In this document: positions 44,315 to 52,471 of the stretch, one piece after another
Position numbering within the stretch: the stretch's first letter is position 1
Layout of the letters: each line of letters begins with the position of its first letter
Origin: Enterovibrio norvegicus_B
GTDB lineage: Bacteria; Pseudomonadota; Gammaproteobacteria; Enterobacterales; Vibrionaceae
Direction of reading: 5' to 3'
DNA length: 64,000 bases
Assembly (NCBI RefSeq): GCF_002876705.1
Contig: NZ_MDAG01000027.1
Span: 117,536-181,535, forward strand
The notes under the pieces: model-generated
Database searches by the model: none
What the model saw: only the letters and a program-made list of their open reading frames with translations
What the model was told of the DNA's origin: nothing
Program-made: the position numbers and the translations under genes

Positions 44315-45378
44315 TGAAGACGATTCTTCATATTACAGAAGCCTTTGGTGGCGGCATTCAGACAGCACTGTGCAGCTACGCAAAATCCACCGAAGGTGAC
44401 CCTATACGTCACCTTCTTTTGGCGAGGTTGCGCCCTCAAGATGACACGGGCCTGGCCATCAAGAACTTGTTTGACGAAGTCGAAACGGTCGATGGCGGTT
44501 TGCTTCACTTTTATCGCTGCGCGCGTAAAGCCGTGCTTCAGCACAAACCGGATGTGATTCACCTTCACTCAAGCTTCGCCGGATTTCTGTGCCGTTTTCT
44601 TCCCAAAGGCAATGCAAAGCTTGTATATACCCCGCATTGCTATGCCTTTGAGCGTCGCGACATCCCTGATTGGAAACAAGAAGTCTACATGCGTTTGGAG
44701 ACCTTTGGTTTATCACGCATTGATGTGATTGCAGGGTGTAGCGAGCGAGAGTGTCAGTTGGGTTTAGAACTGGGGGCAAAGCGCGCGGTTCATCTCAATA
44801 ACTATGCCGAACTCAGTCCTGAATTGATGGCGGATTCGCAAGCGCCCTCTCAAGACAGCGATGAAAACGCAGAAAGCCCACGCACTAAAGTGGTCATTGT
44901 GGGCCGTGTTTCACCACAAAAAGATCCTGAGTTTTTGTTAGAAACCATTGATCACCTCCGAAGCTTTCCTGAGTTTAACCACATCCAACTGCAGTGGCTT
45001 GGTGGTGGCGATCAAGACAAAGAGCAAGAACTACGAGCAGCAGGCGTTGAGGTCACTGGCATGATTCCCCATCACGTCCTCATGAAAACCCTGAAAGACG
45101 CAGATTTGTACTTACACACCGCGGCGTGGGAAGGCATGCCGTTGACCTTGCTTGAAGCTGCGCGCCTCAAGGTTCCGATGGTGTTACGGATCATCGGCGC
45201 AACGCAGAGCCTGCATTATCCCTTCCTCGTCAGCACACCGGATGCCATGGCGCAGCAAATCGTGGAGTATTGCCGACACCCTCACCACCCTGACTATCAA
45301 TCTTCATTGGTGTCCATTAACGAAGAGTTCAGCGCGGAAAAACAACGCAGTGCGCTCATTGAGATTTATGGGGCATAA
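44314..45378 (+). CDS. Glycosyltransferase family 4 (2 of 2)
   Basis: 354 residues from the ATG at 44314, which overlaps the previous stop by one base (TAATG). GT-B fold with N-terminal glycine loop EAFGGGIQTAL, the segment DVIHLHSSFAGFL, and C-terminal motifs VVIVGRVSPQKDPEFLLE and EGMPLTLLEAARLKVP, which carries the E-x7-E pair. A glycosyltransferase for the same repeat unit; donor unknown. It resembles capsule GT4 enzymes (EpsD/CapM-like). Four bases separate it from the permease gene. Confidence 0.88.
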   Translation: MKTILHITEAFGGGIQTALCSYAKSTEGDPIRHLLLARLRPQDDTGLAIKNLFDEVETVDGGLLHFYRCARKAVLQHKPDVIHLHSSFAGFLCRFLPKGNAKLVYTPHCYAFERRDIPDWKQEVYMRLETFGLSRIDVIAGCSERECQLGLELGAKRAVHLNNYAELSPELMADSQAPSQDSDENAESPRTKVVIVGRVSPQKDPEFLLETIDHLRSFPEFNHIQLQWLGGGDQDKEQELRAAGVEVTGMIPHHVLMKTLKDADLYLHTAAWEGMPLTLLEAARLKVPMVLRIIGATQSLHYPFLVSTPDAMAQQIVEYCRHPHHPDYQSSLVSINEEFSAEKQRSALIEIYGA

Positions 45379-45381
45379 ACC

Positions 45382-47103
45382 ATGATATGGGTGGTGGCGT
45401 TGCTCATTGTCGGGCTTCTTGTGACTTTGATGCTCACCCGCGTCCGCCCAGCTTTGGTATTTGGTGCTGTGTTTGCTGTATTGCTGCTGCTCGACATCGT
45501 GCCTGCCACTCAACTGTTTAACCATTTCACGAACCCTGCACTGATTACACTGGTATTGCTGATTCTGGTGTCAGTGGTACTCGAACGCACAGCCTTGATT
45601 AGCGCGCTCGGACATTGGTGCACACGCGGAAGCCTTCGCCGTGTCACCTTGCAATCGACGTTAGCGGCAGGTTTGTTGTCTGCGGTGATAAACAACACGG
45701 CAGTGGTATCGACCTTGATGCGAAGCCTCACTCACACGGCGTACCCTGCCAGCAAACTCCTGATACCCCTTTCTTATGCTGCCATCTTGGGTGGCACCAT
45801 GACCTTGATAGGAACGTCCACCAACCTTCTGGTCAACGGTTTTACGCTCAGCGCTGGCCTGCCAGGGCTGGGCTTTTTCGATTTCACCTTAGTTGGGGCG
45901 CCACTGTTTTTCATTGGCATCGCACTCATTGTCTTAATTTCTGTTCGTCTTTTGCCTACAAATGACGTGACTCAACAATCAACCTCACAGTCCTATTTGC
46001 TGGAAAGTCGATTGGAGTCGGAATCGCCACTTATCGGACAAACGGTAGAGGCCAGCGGTTTGCGGCACCTCGAGCGTTTGTTTTTGGTCGAAATCATTCG
46101 CAAACATCGCGTGATTTCTCCTGTTGCCCCGACAGAGCCATTGCAAGCCAATGATGTGTTGGTGTTTTCAGGGGATCTTGAAGCTACCGCATTACTGGCA
46201 AGGTTCAAGGGCTTAACCTTGGTGACACAAGGGGAAGAAACGCCATCGGATAACTTGGTGGATGTGGTCGTTACCCCCCAAGCCATGGTGGCGGGAAGAA
46301 CCATTAAATCGTTGAACTTCCGCTCGCAGTTTGACGCGGCAGTGGTGGCGGTAAAACGGGGCGACCACCAAATTCGGGGTGGCCTCGGTCAAGTGCGTTT
46401 GCGTGGTGGTGATTTGTTGGTGCTGGCAGTCGGCGCTGACTTTCACAGTCGAGAGAACATCACTCAGAACTTTGTGTTGGTGGGTGAACGCAGTCGACAT
46501 GCATTGCTCACGTCGCGCCAATCAACGCTGTTTTGCTTAGGGGCCGTTACCGTGTTGCTGGCAGGCGCGATGGACGTGTTGCCCTTGTACAAAGGATTGG
46601 TACTTTTGATCGCTGCAGCCGTGGCATCACGTATTGTCACTATTCATGATTTACGCCGTCGGTTCCCGTTCGAATTGGTGGTGGTGATTGGCGCTGCACT
46701 TGGCCTTGCTCAAGCAATATCGACGACAGGGTTAGCAGACATCATTGCCACCAGCATGATGTCAGTTAGCCAGCATTGGGGGCCTTTTGGTGCCTTGGTC
46801 ATTTTGTATATTGCTACGTGGCTAATGACGGAGCTTATTACCAATAATGCAGCAGCAGCGATTGCCTTCCCCATCGGCCTTGCTTTGGCGGGTCAGTATG
46901 GGGTGGATCCGCTGCCCTACATCATGACGGTTGCGTTTGGAGCAAGTGCGAGCTTTCTCTCGCCGTTTGGCTATCAAACCAATTTAATGGTGTTTACAGC
47001 CGGCCGCTACCAAACACAGGATTATCTGAAAGCGGGTTTTCCATTAACACTGGCCTATGGCTTGGGTGTCATTACTCTCGTGCCTTACGTTTTTCCTTGG
47101 TGA
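45382..47103 (+). CDS. SLC13 (DASS) family anion transporter with RCK-C domains, candidate sulfate importer
   Basis: 573 residues. Two blocks of membrane helices (about 1-200 and 385-573) flank a soluble middle part (about 205-375) with two TrkA-C/RCK-C-like domains (ESPLIGQTVEASGLRHLERLF and QAMVAGRTIKSLNFRSQFDAAVVAV, quoted in part). The DASS anion motifs are SNN-like: INNTAVVSTLM and GTSTNLLVNG in the first half, ITNNAAAAIAFPIGLAL (the latter in part) and the FGYQTNLMV motif in the second. This architecture is the one seen in SLT-type sulfate transporters, which often neighbour cysDN. In this operon sulfate import is the natural role. Confidence 0.82.
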   Translation: MIWVVALLIVGLLVTLMLTRVRPALVFGAVFAVLLLLDIVPATQLFNHFTNPALITLVLLILVSVVLERTALISALGHWCTRGSLRRVTLQSTLAAGLLSAVINNTAVVSTLMRSLTHTAYPASKLLIPLSYAAILGGTMTLIGTSTNLLVNGFTLSAGLPGLGFFDFTLVGAPLFFIGIALIVLISVRLLPTNDVTQQSTSQSYLLESRLESESPLIGQTVEASGLRHLERLFLVEIIRKHRVISPVAPTEPLQANDVLVFSGDLEATALLARFKGLTLVTQGEETPSDNLVDVVVTPQAMVAGRTIKSLNFRSQFDAAVVAVKRGDHQIRGGLGQVRLRGGDLLVLAVGADFHSRENITQNFVLVGERSRHALLTSRQSTLFCLGAVTVLLAGAMDVLPLYKGLVLLIAAAVASRIVTIHDLRRRFPFELVVVIGAALGLAQAISTTGLADIIATSMMSVSQHWGPFGALVILYIATWLMTELITNNAAAAIAFPIGLALAGQYGVDPLPYIMTVAFGASASFLSPFGYQTNLMVFTAGRYQTQDYLKAGFPLTLAYGLGVITLVPYVFPW

Positions 47104-47110
47104 AGTAATT

Positions 47111-48421
47111 ATGATCGCAAGCCTTGTCAGCCGATTCCAACAGCTCCCTGCGGAGCGTCGGCAGTTCCTGTTTCACGCTGCGCTTGCGGCGTTGTTTCGG
47201 GTATTTTCTGCAGGCGCTGCCTTTCTGCTGAGTGTTGTGGCAGCTAGAACGCTGGGAACACACCAATCAGGTCTGTTCTTCCTTGCGTTGAGCTTAGCAA
47301 CCTTACTCGGCACCCTAAGCTTACTGGGTATGGATAACGCGCTATTGCGGTTCATTGGAAAGTCATCGACGGAAGATGCAACAGAAACCAACCAGGTGTT
47401 CACCAACGCCTATGCCGTGGTTGTGCCCACCAGCACTGTTGTTGGTCTCATCGTGTTTGTTCTCTCACCTTGGTTATCAACCAGCGTGTTCGATAAACCC
47501 GATGCCGTTGATGCCATGCGCGCATTCGCAGTGGCGATACCGCTTATCAGTCTGTTTTTCCTCAATGGCTATGCGCTGCAAGCAACCCGACGCGTCATTG
47601 CCTCAGTGTGCTCCATGCAACTCGGGGTAACGGTTCTGCTACTACCCGCACTGTATGGCTTATCCCTTTATGCCATCGAGCCAAGTGCCAGTGTTGCCGC
47701 CACGCTGTATACGGAGGCCGCAGCCATTGTGGTGCTATCAGGTTTGGTGTTGTGGTTCCGACAACCCGCACACCGCATCGATAGCAGCGATTTGGGCAAA
47801 CCTGCCCTGTGGCAAGCTGCCCCAAATTTGTGGCTCATTGCAGCAACAGGTCAAGCCATCCCGTGGGCGTCTGTCGTTATCGTAGGGTTTTATACGCAGT
47901 CGCAGGATGTGGCGTATTTCTCCGCCGCACAACGTACCTCGTTGCTCATCACCTTTATGTTGATGGTTGTGAATTTCGTTGCAGCGCCCCGTTTCTCTGC
48001 CTTATTTCACGCAGGGGAAATGGAGAAGCTAAAACGCCTTGCGCAGTTTTCAACGCGGTTAATGATCGCCTTTTCGCTGCCCGTACTGCTCGCCGTGCTG
48101 GTATGGCCTGAGCAGATTATGCGATTGTTTGGGGAAGATTTTGTTCTCGGCGCACCGCTATTAGTGATCCTCGCTATAGGTCAAACCATTAATGTGATGA
48201 CAGGCTCCGTTGGGTTTCTTCTCACCATGTGCGGCCACGAACGAGACATGAGGAATGTTACGGTATTCGCAGGCTTGCTCACCCTAGCGTTGACCTTCAT
48301 ACTCACGCACATTTGGGGCACGCTCGGTGCAGCTATCGCCGTCAGTGTGGGGCTAAGTACGCAGAACTTACTTGCCTTCCATAAAGTGAAATCGCGCTTA
48401 GGCTTTTGGCCTATTGGTTAA
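47111..48421 (+). CDS. Polysaccharide flippase, Wzx-type (MOP superfamily)
   Basis: 436 residues from the ATG at 47111 (MIASLVSRFQQLPAERRQF); a longer in-frame reading begins inside the permease gene. It has about 12 membrane helices and a MATE/MOP-like arrangement, beginning AALFRVFSAGAAFLLSVVAARTLG (quoted in part), a standard polysaccharide-synthase opening. It should move the completed (and perhaps sulfated) undecaprenyl-linked repeat across the inner membrane. It is the last gene of the operon; no clear terminator follows before galU. Confidence 0.88.
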   Translation: MIASLVSRFQQLPAERRQFLFHAALAALFRVFSAGAAFLLSVVAARTLGTHQSGLFFLALSLATLLGTLSLLGMDNALLRFIGKSSTEDATETNQVFTNAYAVVVPTSTVVGLIVFVLSPWLSTSVFDKPDAVDAMRAFAVAIPLISLFFLNGYALQATRRVIASVCSMQLGVTVLLLPALYGLSLYAIEPSASVAATLYTEAAAIVVLSGLVLWFRQPAHRIDSSDLGKPALWQAAPNLWLIAATGQAIPWASVVIVGFYTQSQDVAYFSAAQRTSLLITFMLMVVNFVAAPRFSALFHAGEMEKLKRLAQFSTRLMIAFSLPVLLAVLVWPEQIMRLFGEDFVLGAPLLVILAIGQTINVMTGSVGFLLTMCGHERDMRNVTVFAGLLTLALTFILTHIWGTLGAAIAVSVGLSTQNLLAFHKVKSRLGFWPIG

Positions 48422-48538
48422 CCTCACCCCATACTGAAAGAAATAAATAATTTTATAATTGGTAAATGATACTATTTGCGCTGTCTACTTTTGCACACAA
48501 ATGCTGATAGCTCGGATGTAATTAAGTAAGGATATCTG

Positions 48539-49399
48539 ATGATTAACAAGTGCCTATTTCCAGCGGCTGGTTACGGAACACGCTTCCTGCCAGCAACTAA
48601 ATCCATGCCAAAAGAAATGATGCCAATCGTGAACAAACCGTTGATTGAATACGGTGTTGATGAAGCTATTCAAGCGGGCATCAATGGCATGTGTATCGTC
48701 ACCGGCCGTGGCAAACACAGCCTAATGGACCATTTCGATAAAAACTACGAACTCGAGCATCAAATTCTAGGCACTAACAAAGAAGCCCTTCTTGAAGATA
48801 TCCGTGCAACGATCGATGCCGCTTCTTTCACATACATTCGCCAAAAAGAAATGCGCGGTTTGGGTCATGCCATCCTAACAGGGCGTGATTTGGTTGGTGA
48901 TGAAGCGTTTGCTGTGGTACTGGCGGACGATCTGTGCATAAACCAAAGTGAAGGTGTATTGACTCAGATGGTTGCGCTTTATAAGCAATTCCGTTGTTCA
49001 ATCGTGGCTGTTGAAGAAGTACCAGAAGACGAAACCCACAAATACGGTGTTATTTCAGGACAAGAGATCAAAGATGACTTGTTCCGCGTAGATAACATGG
49101 TTGAGAAACCCGAGCCGGGCACAGCGCCAAGTAATCTTGCAATCATCGGCCGCTACATCCTGACACCAGACATTTTCGACATTCTCGAAAATACTGAGCC
49201 AGGTAAAAATGGCGAGATTCAAATTACCGATGCACTGCTCAAGCAAGCACAAGACGGTTGTGTACTGGCCTATAAATTCAAAGGCGAGCGTTTCGATTGC
49301 GGCAGCGTAGAAGGCTTTATTGAAGCCACCAACTACTGCTACCAAAACATCTATCTGCAATCTGACGCGCCAAACCAGCCAAAAACCGTGAAGTGTTAA
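48539..49399 (+). CDS. galU: UTP-glucose-1-phosphate uridylyltransferase
   Basis: 286 residues. The nucleotidyltransferase signature is LFPAAGYGTRFLPATKSMPKEMMP (given in part; residues 6-29), with the usual VEKPEPGTAPS and RFDCGSVEGF blocks. It makes UDP-glucose for lipopolysaccharide, osmolytes and exopolysaccharide; here it would also supply the initiating transferase of the operon. It follows the Wzx gene by 117 bases with its own ribosome site (TAAGGA). Confidence 0.97.
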   Translation: MINKCLFPAAGYGTRFLPATKSMPKEMMPIVNKPLIEYGVDEAIQAGINGMCIVTGRGKHSLMDHFDKNYELEHQILGTNKEALLEDIRATIDAASFTYIRQKEMRGLGHAILTGRDLVGDEAFAVVLADDLCINQSEGVLTQMVALYKQFRCSIVAVEEVPEDETHKYGVISGQEIKDDLFRVDNMVEKPEPGTAPSNLAIIGRYILTPDIFDILENTEPGKNGEIQITDALLKQAQDGCVLAYKFKGERFDCGSVEGFIEATNYCYQNIYLQSDAPNQPKTVKC

Positions 49400-49450
49400 T
49401 CACGTTTCTTTGCGCTTTTAGACGCTAATATCTGCTCAGAGTAGACTCAA

Positions 49451-49484
49451 ACAAAGCTGTATGTTTATACAGCTTTGTTCTTTT
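49451..49484 (+). terminator. Terminator after galU
   Basis: ACAAAGCTGTAT, loop GTTT, ATACAGCTTTGT, then TCTTTTTC. A 12-base perfect stem followed by a T-run, about 50 bases after the stop. Confidence 0.88.
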
Positions 49485-49562
49485 TCATGGCGTCTATTTA
49501 TGGGATACTCAATACATTAGTCACTTCATCAGACAACGCGCTGACCAATAGGCAAGGTGGAC

Positions 49563-52397
49563 ATGGATACGATCGACGTCAGAGGGGCTCGCACCCACAA
49601 TTTAAAGAACATCAATCTGACTATCCCTAGGGACAAGCTGATTGTGATTACCGGTCTGTCAGGCTCAGGTAAGTCGTCACTCGCGTTTGATACCTTGTAC
49701 GCTGAAGGACAGCGCCGATACGTTGAATCGCTCTCCGCCTACGCTCGCCAGTTCTTGTCACTGATGGAAAAACCAGACGTTGACCATATTGATGGTTTAT
49801 CACCGGCCATTTCTATTGAACAAAAATCCACGTCGCACAACCCGCGTTCTACTGTAGGCACCATCACCGAAGTGTATGACTATCTGCGTCTACTGTATGC
49901 ACGCGTCGGCGATCCTCGCTGCCCAACACACAATGTCACGCTGGAGGCACAGACCGTCAGCCAGATGGTCGACAAAGTGTTGGAACGTGACGAAGGCACC
50001 AAGTTGATGTTGCTCGCCCCTATCGTCAAAGAACGCAAAGGTGAGCACGTTAAAACACTCGAAAACTTGGTCGCACATGGTTTTATCCGTGCGCGCATCG
50101 ACGGCGAAGTGTGTGATTTGTCCGATCCGCCAACACTGGAGCTTCATAAAAAGCACACCATTGAAGTCGTCGTTGACCGTTTTAAAGTTCGCGATGATTT
50201 ACAGCAGCGCTTGGCTGAATCGTTTGAAACCGCCCTTGAACTAACAGGCGGCACTGCCGTGGTCAGCCACATGGATGGCGACGGTGATGACATGGTATTT
50301 TCGGCTAACTTTGCCTGCCCGCATTGCGGTTACAGCATGCAAGAGCTGGAACCCCGCCTGTTCTCTTTCAACAACCCGGCAGGGGCATGCCCAACCTGTG
50401 ACGGTTTAGGGGTTCAACAATTCTTTGATGAAAACCGCGTGGTGCAAAACGAAGCCGTGAGTCTTGCAGGCGGTGCGATACGTGGATGGGACCGACGCAA
50501 TTTTTACTACTTTCAGATGCTCACCTCACTTGCCGAACATTATGCGTTCGACATTGAAGCGCCTTGGGAAAGCCTGACACCCAAGATCCGCGATGTGGTG
50601 CTAAACGGCTCAGGTACCACCGAGGTTGCTTTTAAGTACGTTAACGACCGTGGCGATATCACGGTACGCAAACATCCATTTGAAGGCATTTTGAATAACC
50701 TTAATCGCCGCTACCGCGATACTGAATCCATGGCTGTGCGTGAAGAGCTCGCAAAATACATTGCGAATAAATCATGCGGAAGCTGTGGCGGTTCTCGCCT
50801 TCGTGAAGAAGCTCGCCACGTGTTTGTTGCCGATACTAATCTTCCGACCGTCTGTGAGATGAGTATTCACGATGCACTCGATTTCTTCGCAGGTTTGCAG
50901 CTTGAAGGCCAACGTGCACAAATCGCCGACAAGATACTGAAAGAAATCCACGACCGTCTCCGTTTCTTGGTCAACGTGGGTCTTAACTATCTGAGTTTGT
51001 ACCGCAGCGCCGATACCCTTTCAGGCGGTGAGGCGCAGCGTATTCGTCTTGCTAGCCAAATAGGTGCTGGGCTTGTCGGTGTGATGTATGTGTTAGATGA
51101 ACCCTCTATTGGTCTTCATCAGCGAGACAACGAGCGACTGCTAAGTACGCTGGATCACCTGAGAAACCTTGGCAATACCGTTTTGGTGGTAGAGCATGAT
51201 GAAGATGCGATTCGCGCCGCTGACCACATCATTGATATTGGCCCAGGCGCCGGTGTTCATGGTGGCTATGTCGTGGCTGAAGGCACGTATGAAGACATCA
51301 TTGCCAATGAAAACTCGCTGACGGGTCAATACCTCAGCGGCAAAAAACAAATCATGATGCCTGCCGAGCGCACGCCGTATGACCCAGAAAAAGTCGTGCG
51401 CTTGCTTGGCGCGACGGGCAACAACCTTAACAGTGTGGATTTGACTCTCCCTGTCGGCTTGTTTACCTGTGTCACAGGTGTATCCGGTTCGGGTAAGTCC
51501 ACACTGATCAACGACACCTTCTACAAAATCGCCCACCAGCGACTGAATGGCGCGACCACAGGCGAACCCGCGCCGTTTAAAGACATTGAAGGCATTGGCC
51601 ATTTCGATAAAGTGATCGATATTGACCAAAGCCCGATTGGACGCACACCTCGCTCTAACCCTGCCACGTACACAGGGATTTTCACGCCAATCCGTGAATT
51701 GTTCGCAGGCACGCAAGAATCTCGCGCTCGCGGATATAAAGTAGGACGCTTTAGCTTTAACGTGAAAGGCGGACGCTGTGAAGCCTGCCAAGGTGATGGT
51801 GTTATCAAGGTTGAAATGCACTTCCTGCCGGATGTTTATGTGCCTTGTGATGTGTGTAAAGGGAAGCGTTATAACCGCGAAACCTTGGAAATTCGCTACA
51901 AAGGCAAAACCATCGACGAAGTGTTGGAAATGACCGTTGAGGATGCACGCGAGTATTTTGACGCCGTGCCAGCGATTGCCCGTAAACTTCAAACCTTGAT
52001 GGACGTGGGCCTGTCCTATATCCGTTTAGGCCAAGCGGCAACCACCTTGTCCGGCGGTGAAGCGCAGCGCGTGAAGTTGGCGAGAGAGCTGTCAAAACGA
52101 GACACAGGCAAAACGCTGTATATACTCGACGAACCAACAACGGGTCTGCACTTCCACGACATTCAACAATTGCTGACCGTGCTTCACCGCCTACGTGATC
52201 ACGGCAATACCATTGTGGTCATCGAGCACAACTTGGATGTTATCAAGACGGCGGACTGGATCGTTGACCTTGGCCCTGAAGGCGGAAACGGTGGCGGTTT
52301 GATTGTCGCAGAAGGCACACCTGAAGACGTTGCGAAGGTGAAAGGCTCACACACCGCACGCTTCTTAAAACCCTTATTGAAGAAAAAGGGTAAATAG
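49563..52397 (+). CDS. uvrA: Excinuclease ABC subunit A
   Basis: 944 residues (E. coli 940). I chose the ATG at 49563 (MDTIDVRGARTHNLKNI) because it aligns with the E. coli start; a GTG two codons earlier is in frame. Two ABC modules: Walker A GLSGSGKSS at 31-39 and GVSGSGKST in the C-terminal half; signatures LSGGEAQRIRLA and LSGGEAQRVKLA; zinc-binding CPHC...CPTC and CEAC...CDVC. It recognises DNA lesions with UvrB. It is separated from ssb, its usual divergent partner, by the island. No LexA box was seen upstream by eye. Confidence 0.98.
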   Translation: MDTIDVRGARTHNLKNINLTIPRDKLIVITGLSGSGKSSLAFDTLYAEGQRRYVESLSAYARQFLSLMEKPDVDHIDGLSPAISIEQKSTSHNPRSTVGTITEVYDYLRLLYARVGDPRCPTHNVTLEAQTVSQMVDKVLERDEGTKLMLLAPIVKERKGEHVKTLENLVAHGFIRARIDGEVCDLSDPPTLELHKKHTIEVVVDRFKVRDDLQQRLAESFETALELTGGTAVVSHMDGDGDDMVFSANFACPHCGYSMQELEPRLFSFNNPAGACPTCDGLGVQQFFDENRVVQNEAVSLAGGAIRGWDRRNFYYFQMLTSLAEHYAFDIEAPWESLTPKIRDVVLNGSGTTEVAFKYVNDRGDITVRKHPFEGILNNLNRRYRDTESMAVREELAKYIANKSCGSCGGSRLREEARHVFVADTNLPTVCEMSIHDALDFFAGLQLEGQRAQIADKILKEIHDRLRFLVNVGLNYLSLYRSADTLSGGEAQRIRLASQIGAGLVGVMYVLDEPSIGLHQRDNERLLSTLDHLRNLGNTVLVVEHDEDAIRAADHIIDIGPGAGVHGGYVVAEGTYEDIIANENSLTGQYLSGKKQIMMPAERTPYDPEKVVRLLGATGNNLNSVDLTLPVGLFTCVTGVSGSGKSTLINDTFYKIAHQRLNGATTGEPAPFKDIEGIGHFDKVIDIDQSPIGRTPRSNPATYTGIFTPIRELFAGTQESRARGYKVGRFSFNVKGGRCEACQGDGVIKVEMHFLPDVYVPCDVCKGKRYNRETLEIRYKGKTIDEVLEMTVEDAREYFDAVPAIARKLQTLMDVGLSYIRLGQAATTLSGGEAQRVKLARELSKRDTGKTLYILDEPTTGLHFHDIQQLLTVLHRLRDHGNTIVVIEHNLDVIKTADWIVDLGPEGGNGGGLIVAEGTPEDVAKVKGSHTARFLKPLLKKKGK

Positions 52398-52430
52398 AGC
52401 GATACTTTCGGTAACCTATCCCTCTCACTC

Positions 52431-52454
52431 ACCACCTCGTAAGAGGTGGTTTTA
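52431..52454 (+). terminator. Terminator after uvrA
   Basis: ACCACCTC, loop GTAA, GAGGTGGT, then TTTAT. Eight-base perfect stem, 33 bases after the stop. Confidence 0.8.
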
Positions 52455-52471
52455 TATTGATAGTAGAAAGC

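Noticed and set aside
32324..48421. Mobile element or prophage carrying the EPS genes
   Set aside because: No transposase, integrase, terminal repeat or attachment site was found in or around it.
49480..49562. LexA (SOS) box before uvrA, and likewise in 25734-26129 before ssb
   Set aside because: No CTG-N10-CAG with an AT-rich centre was visible by eye in either region.
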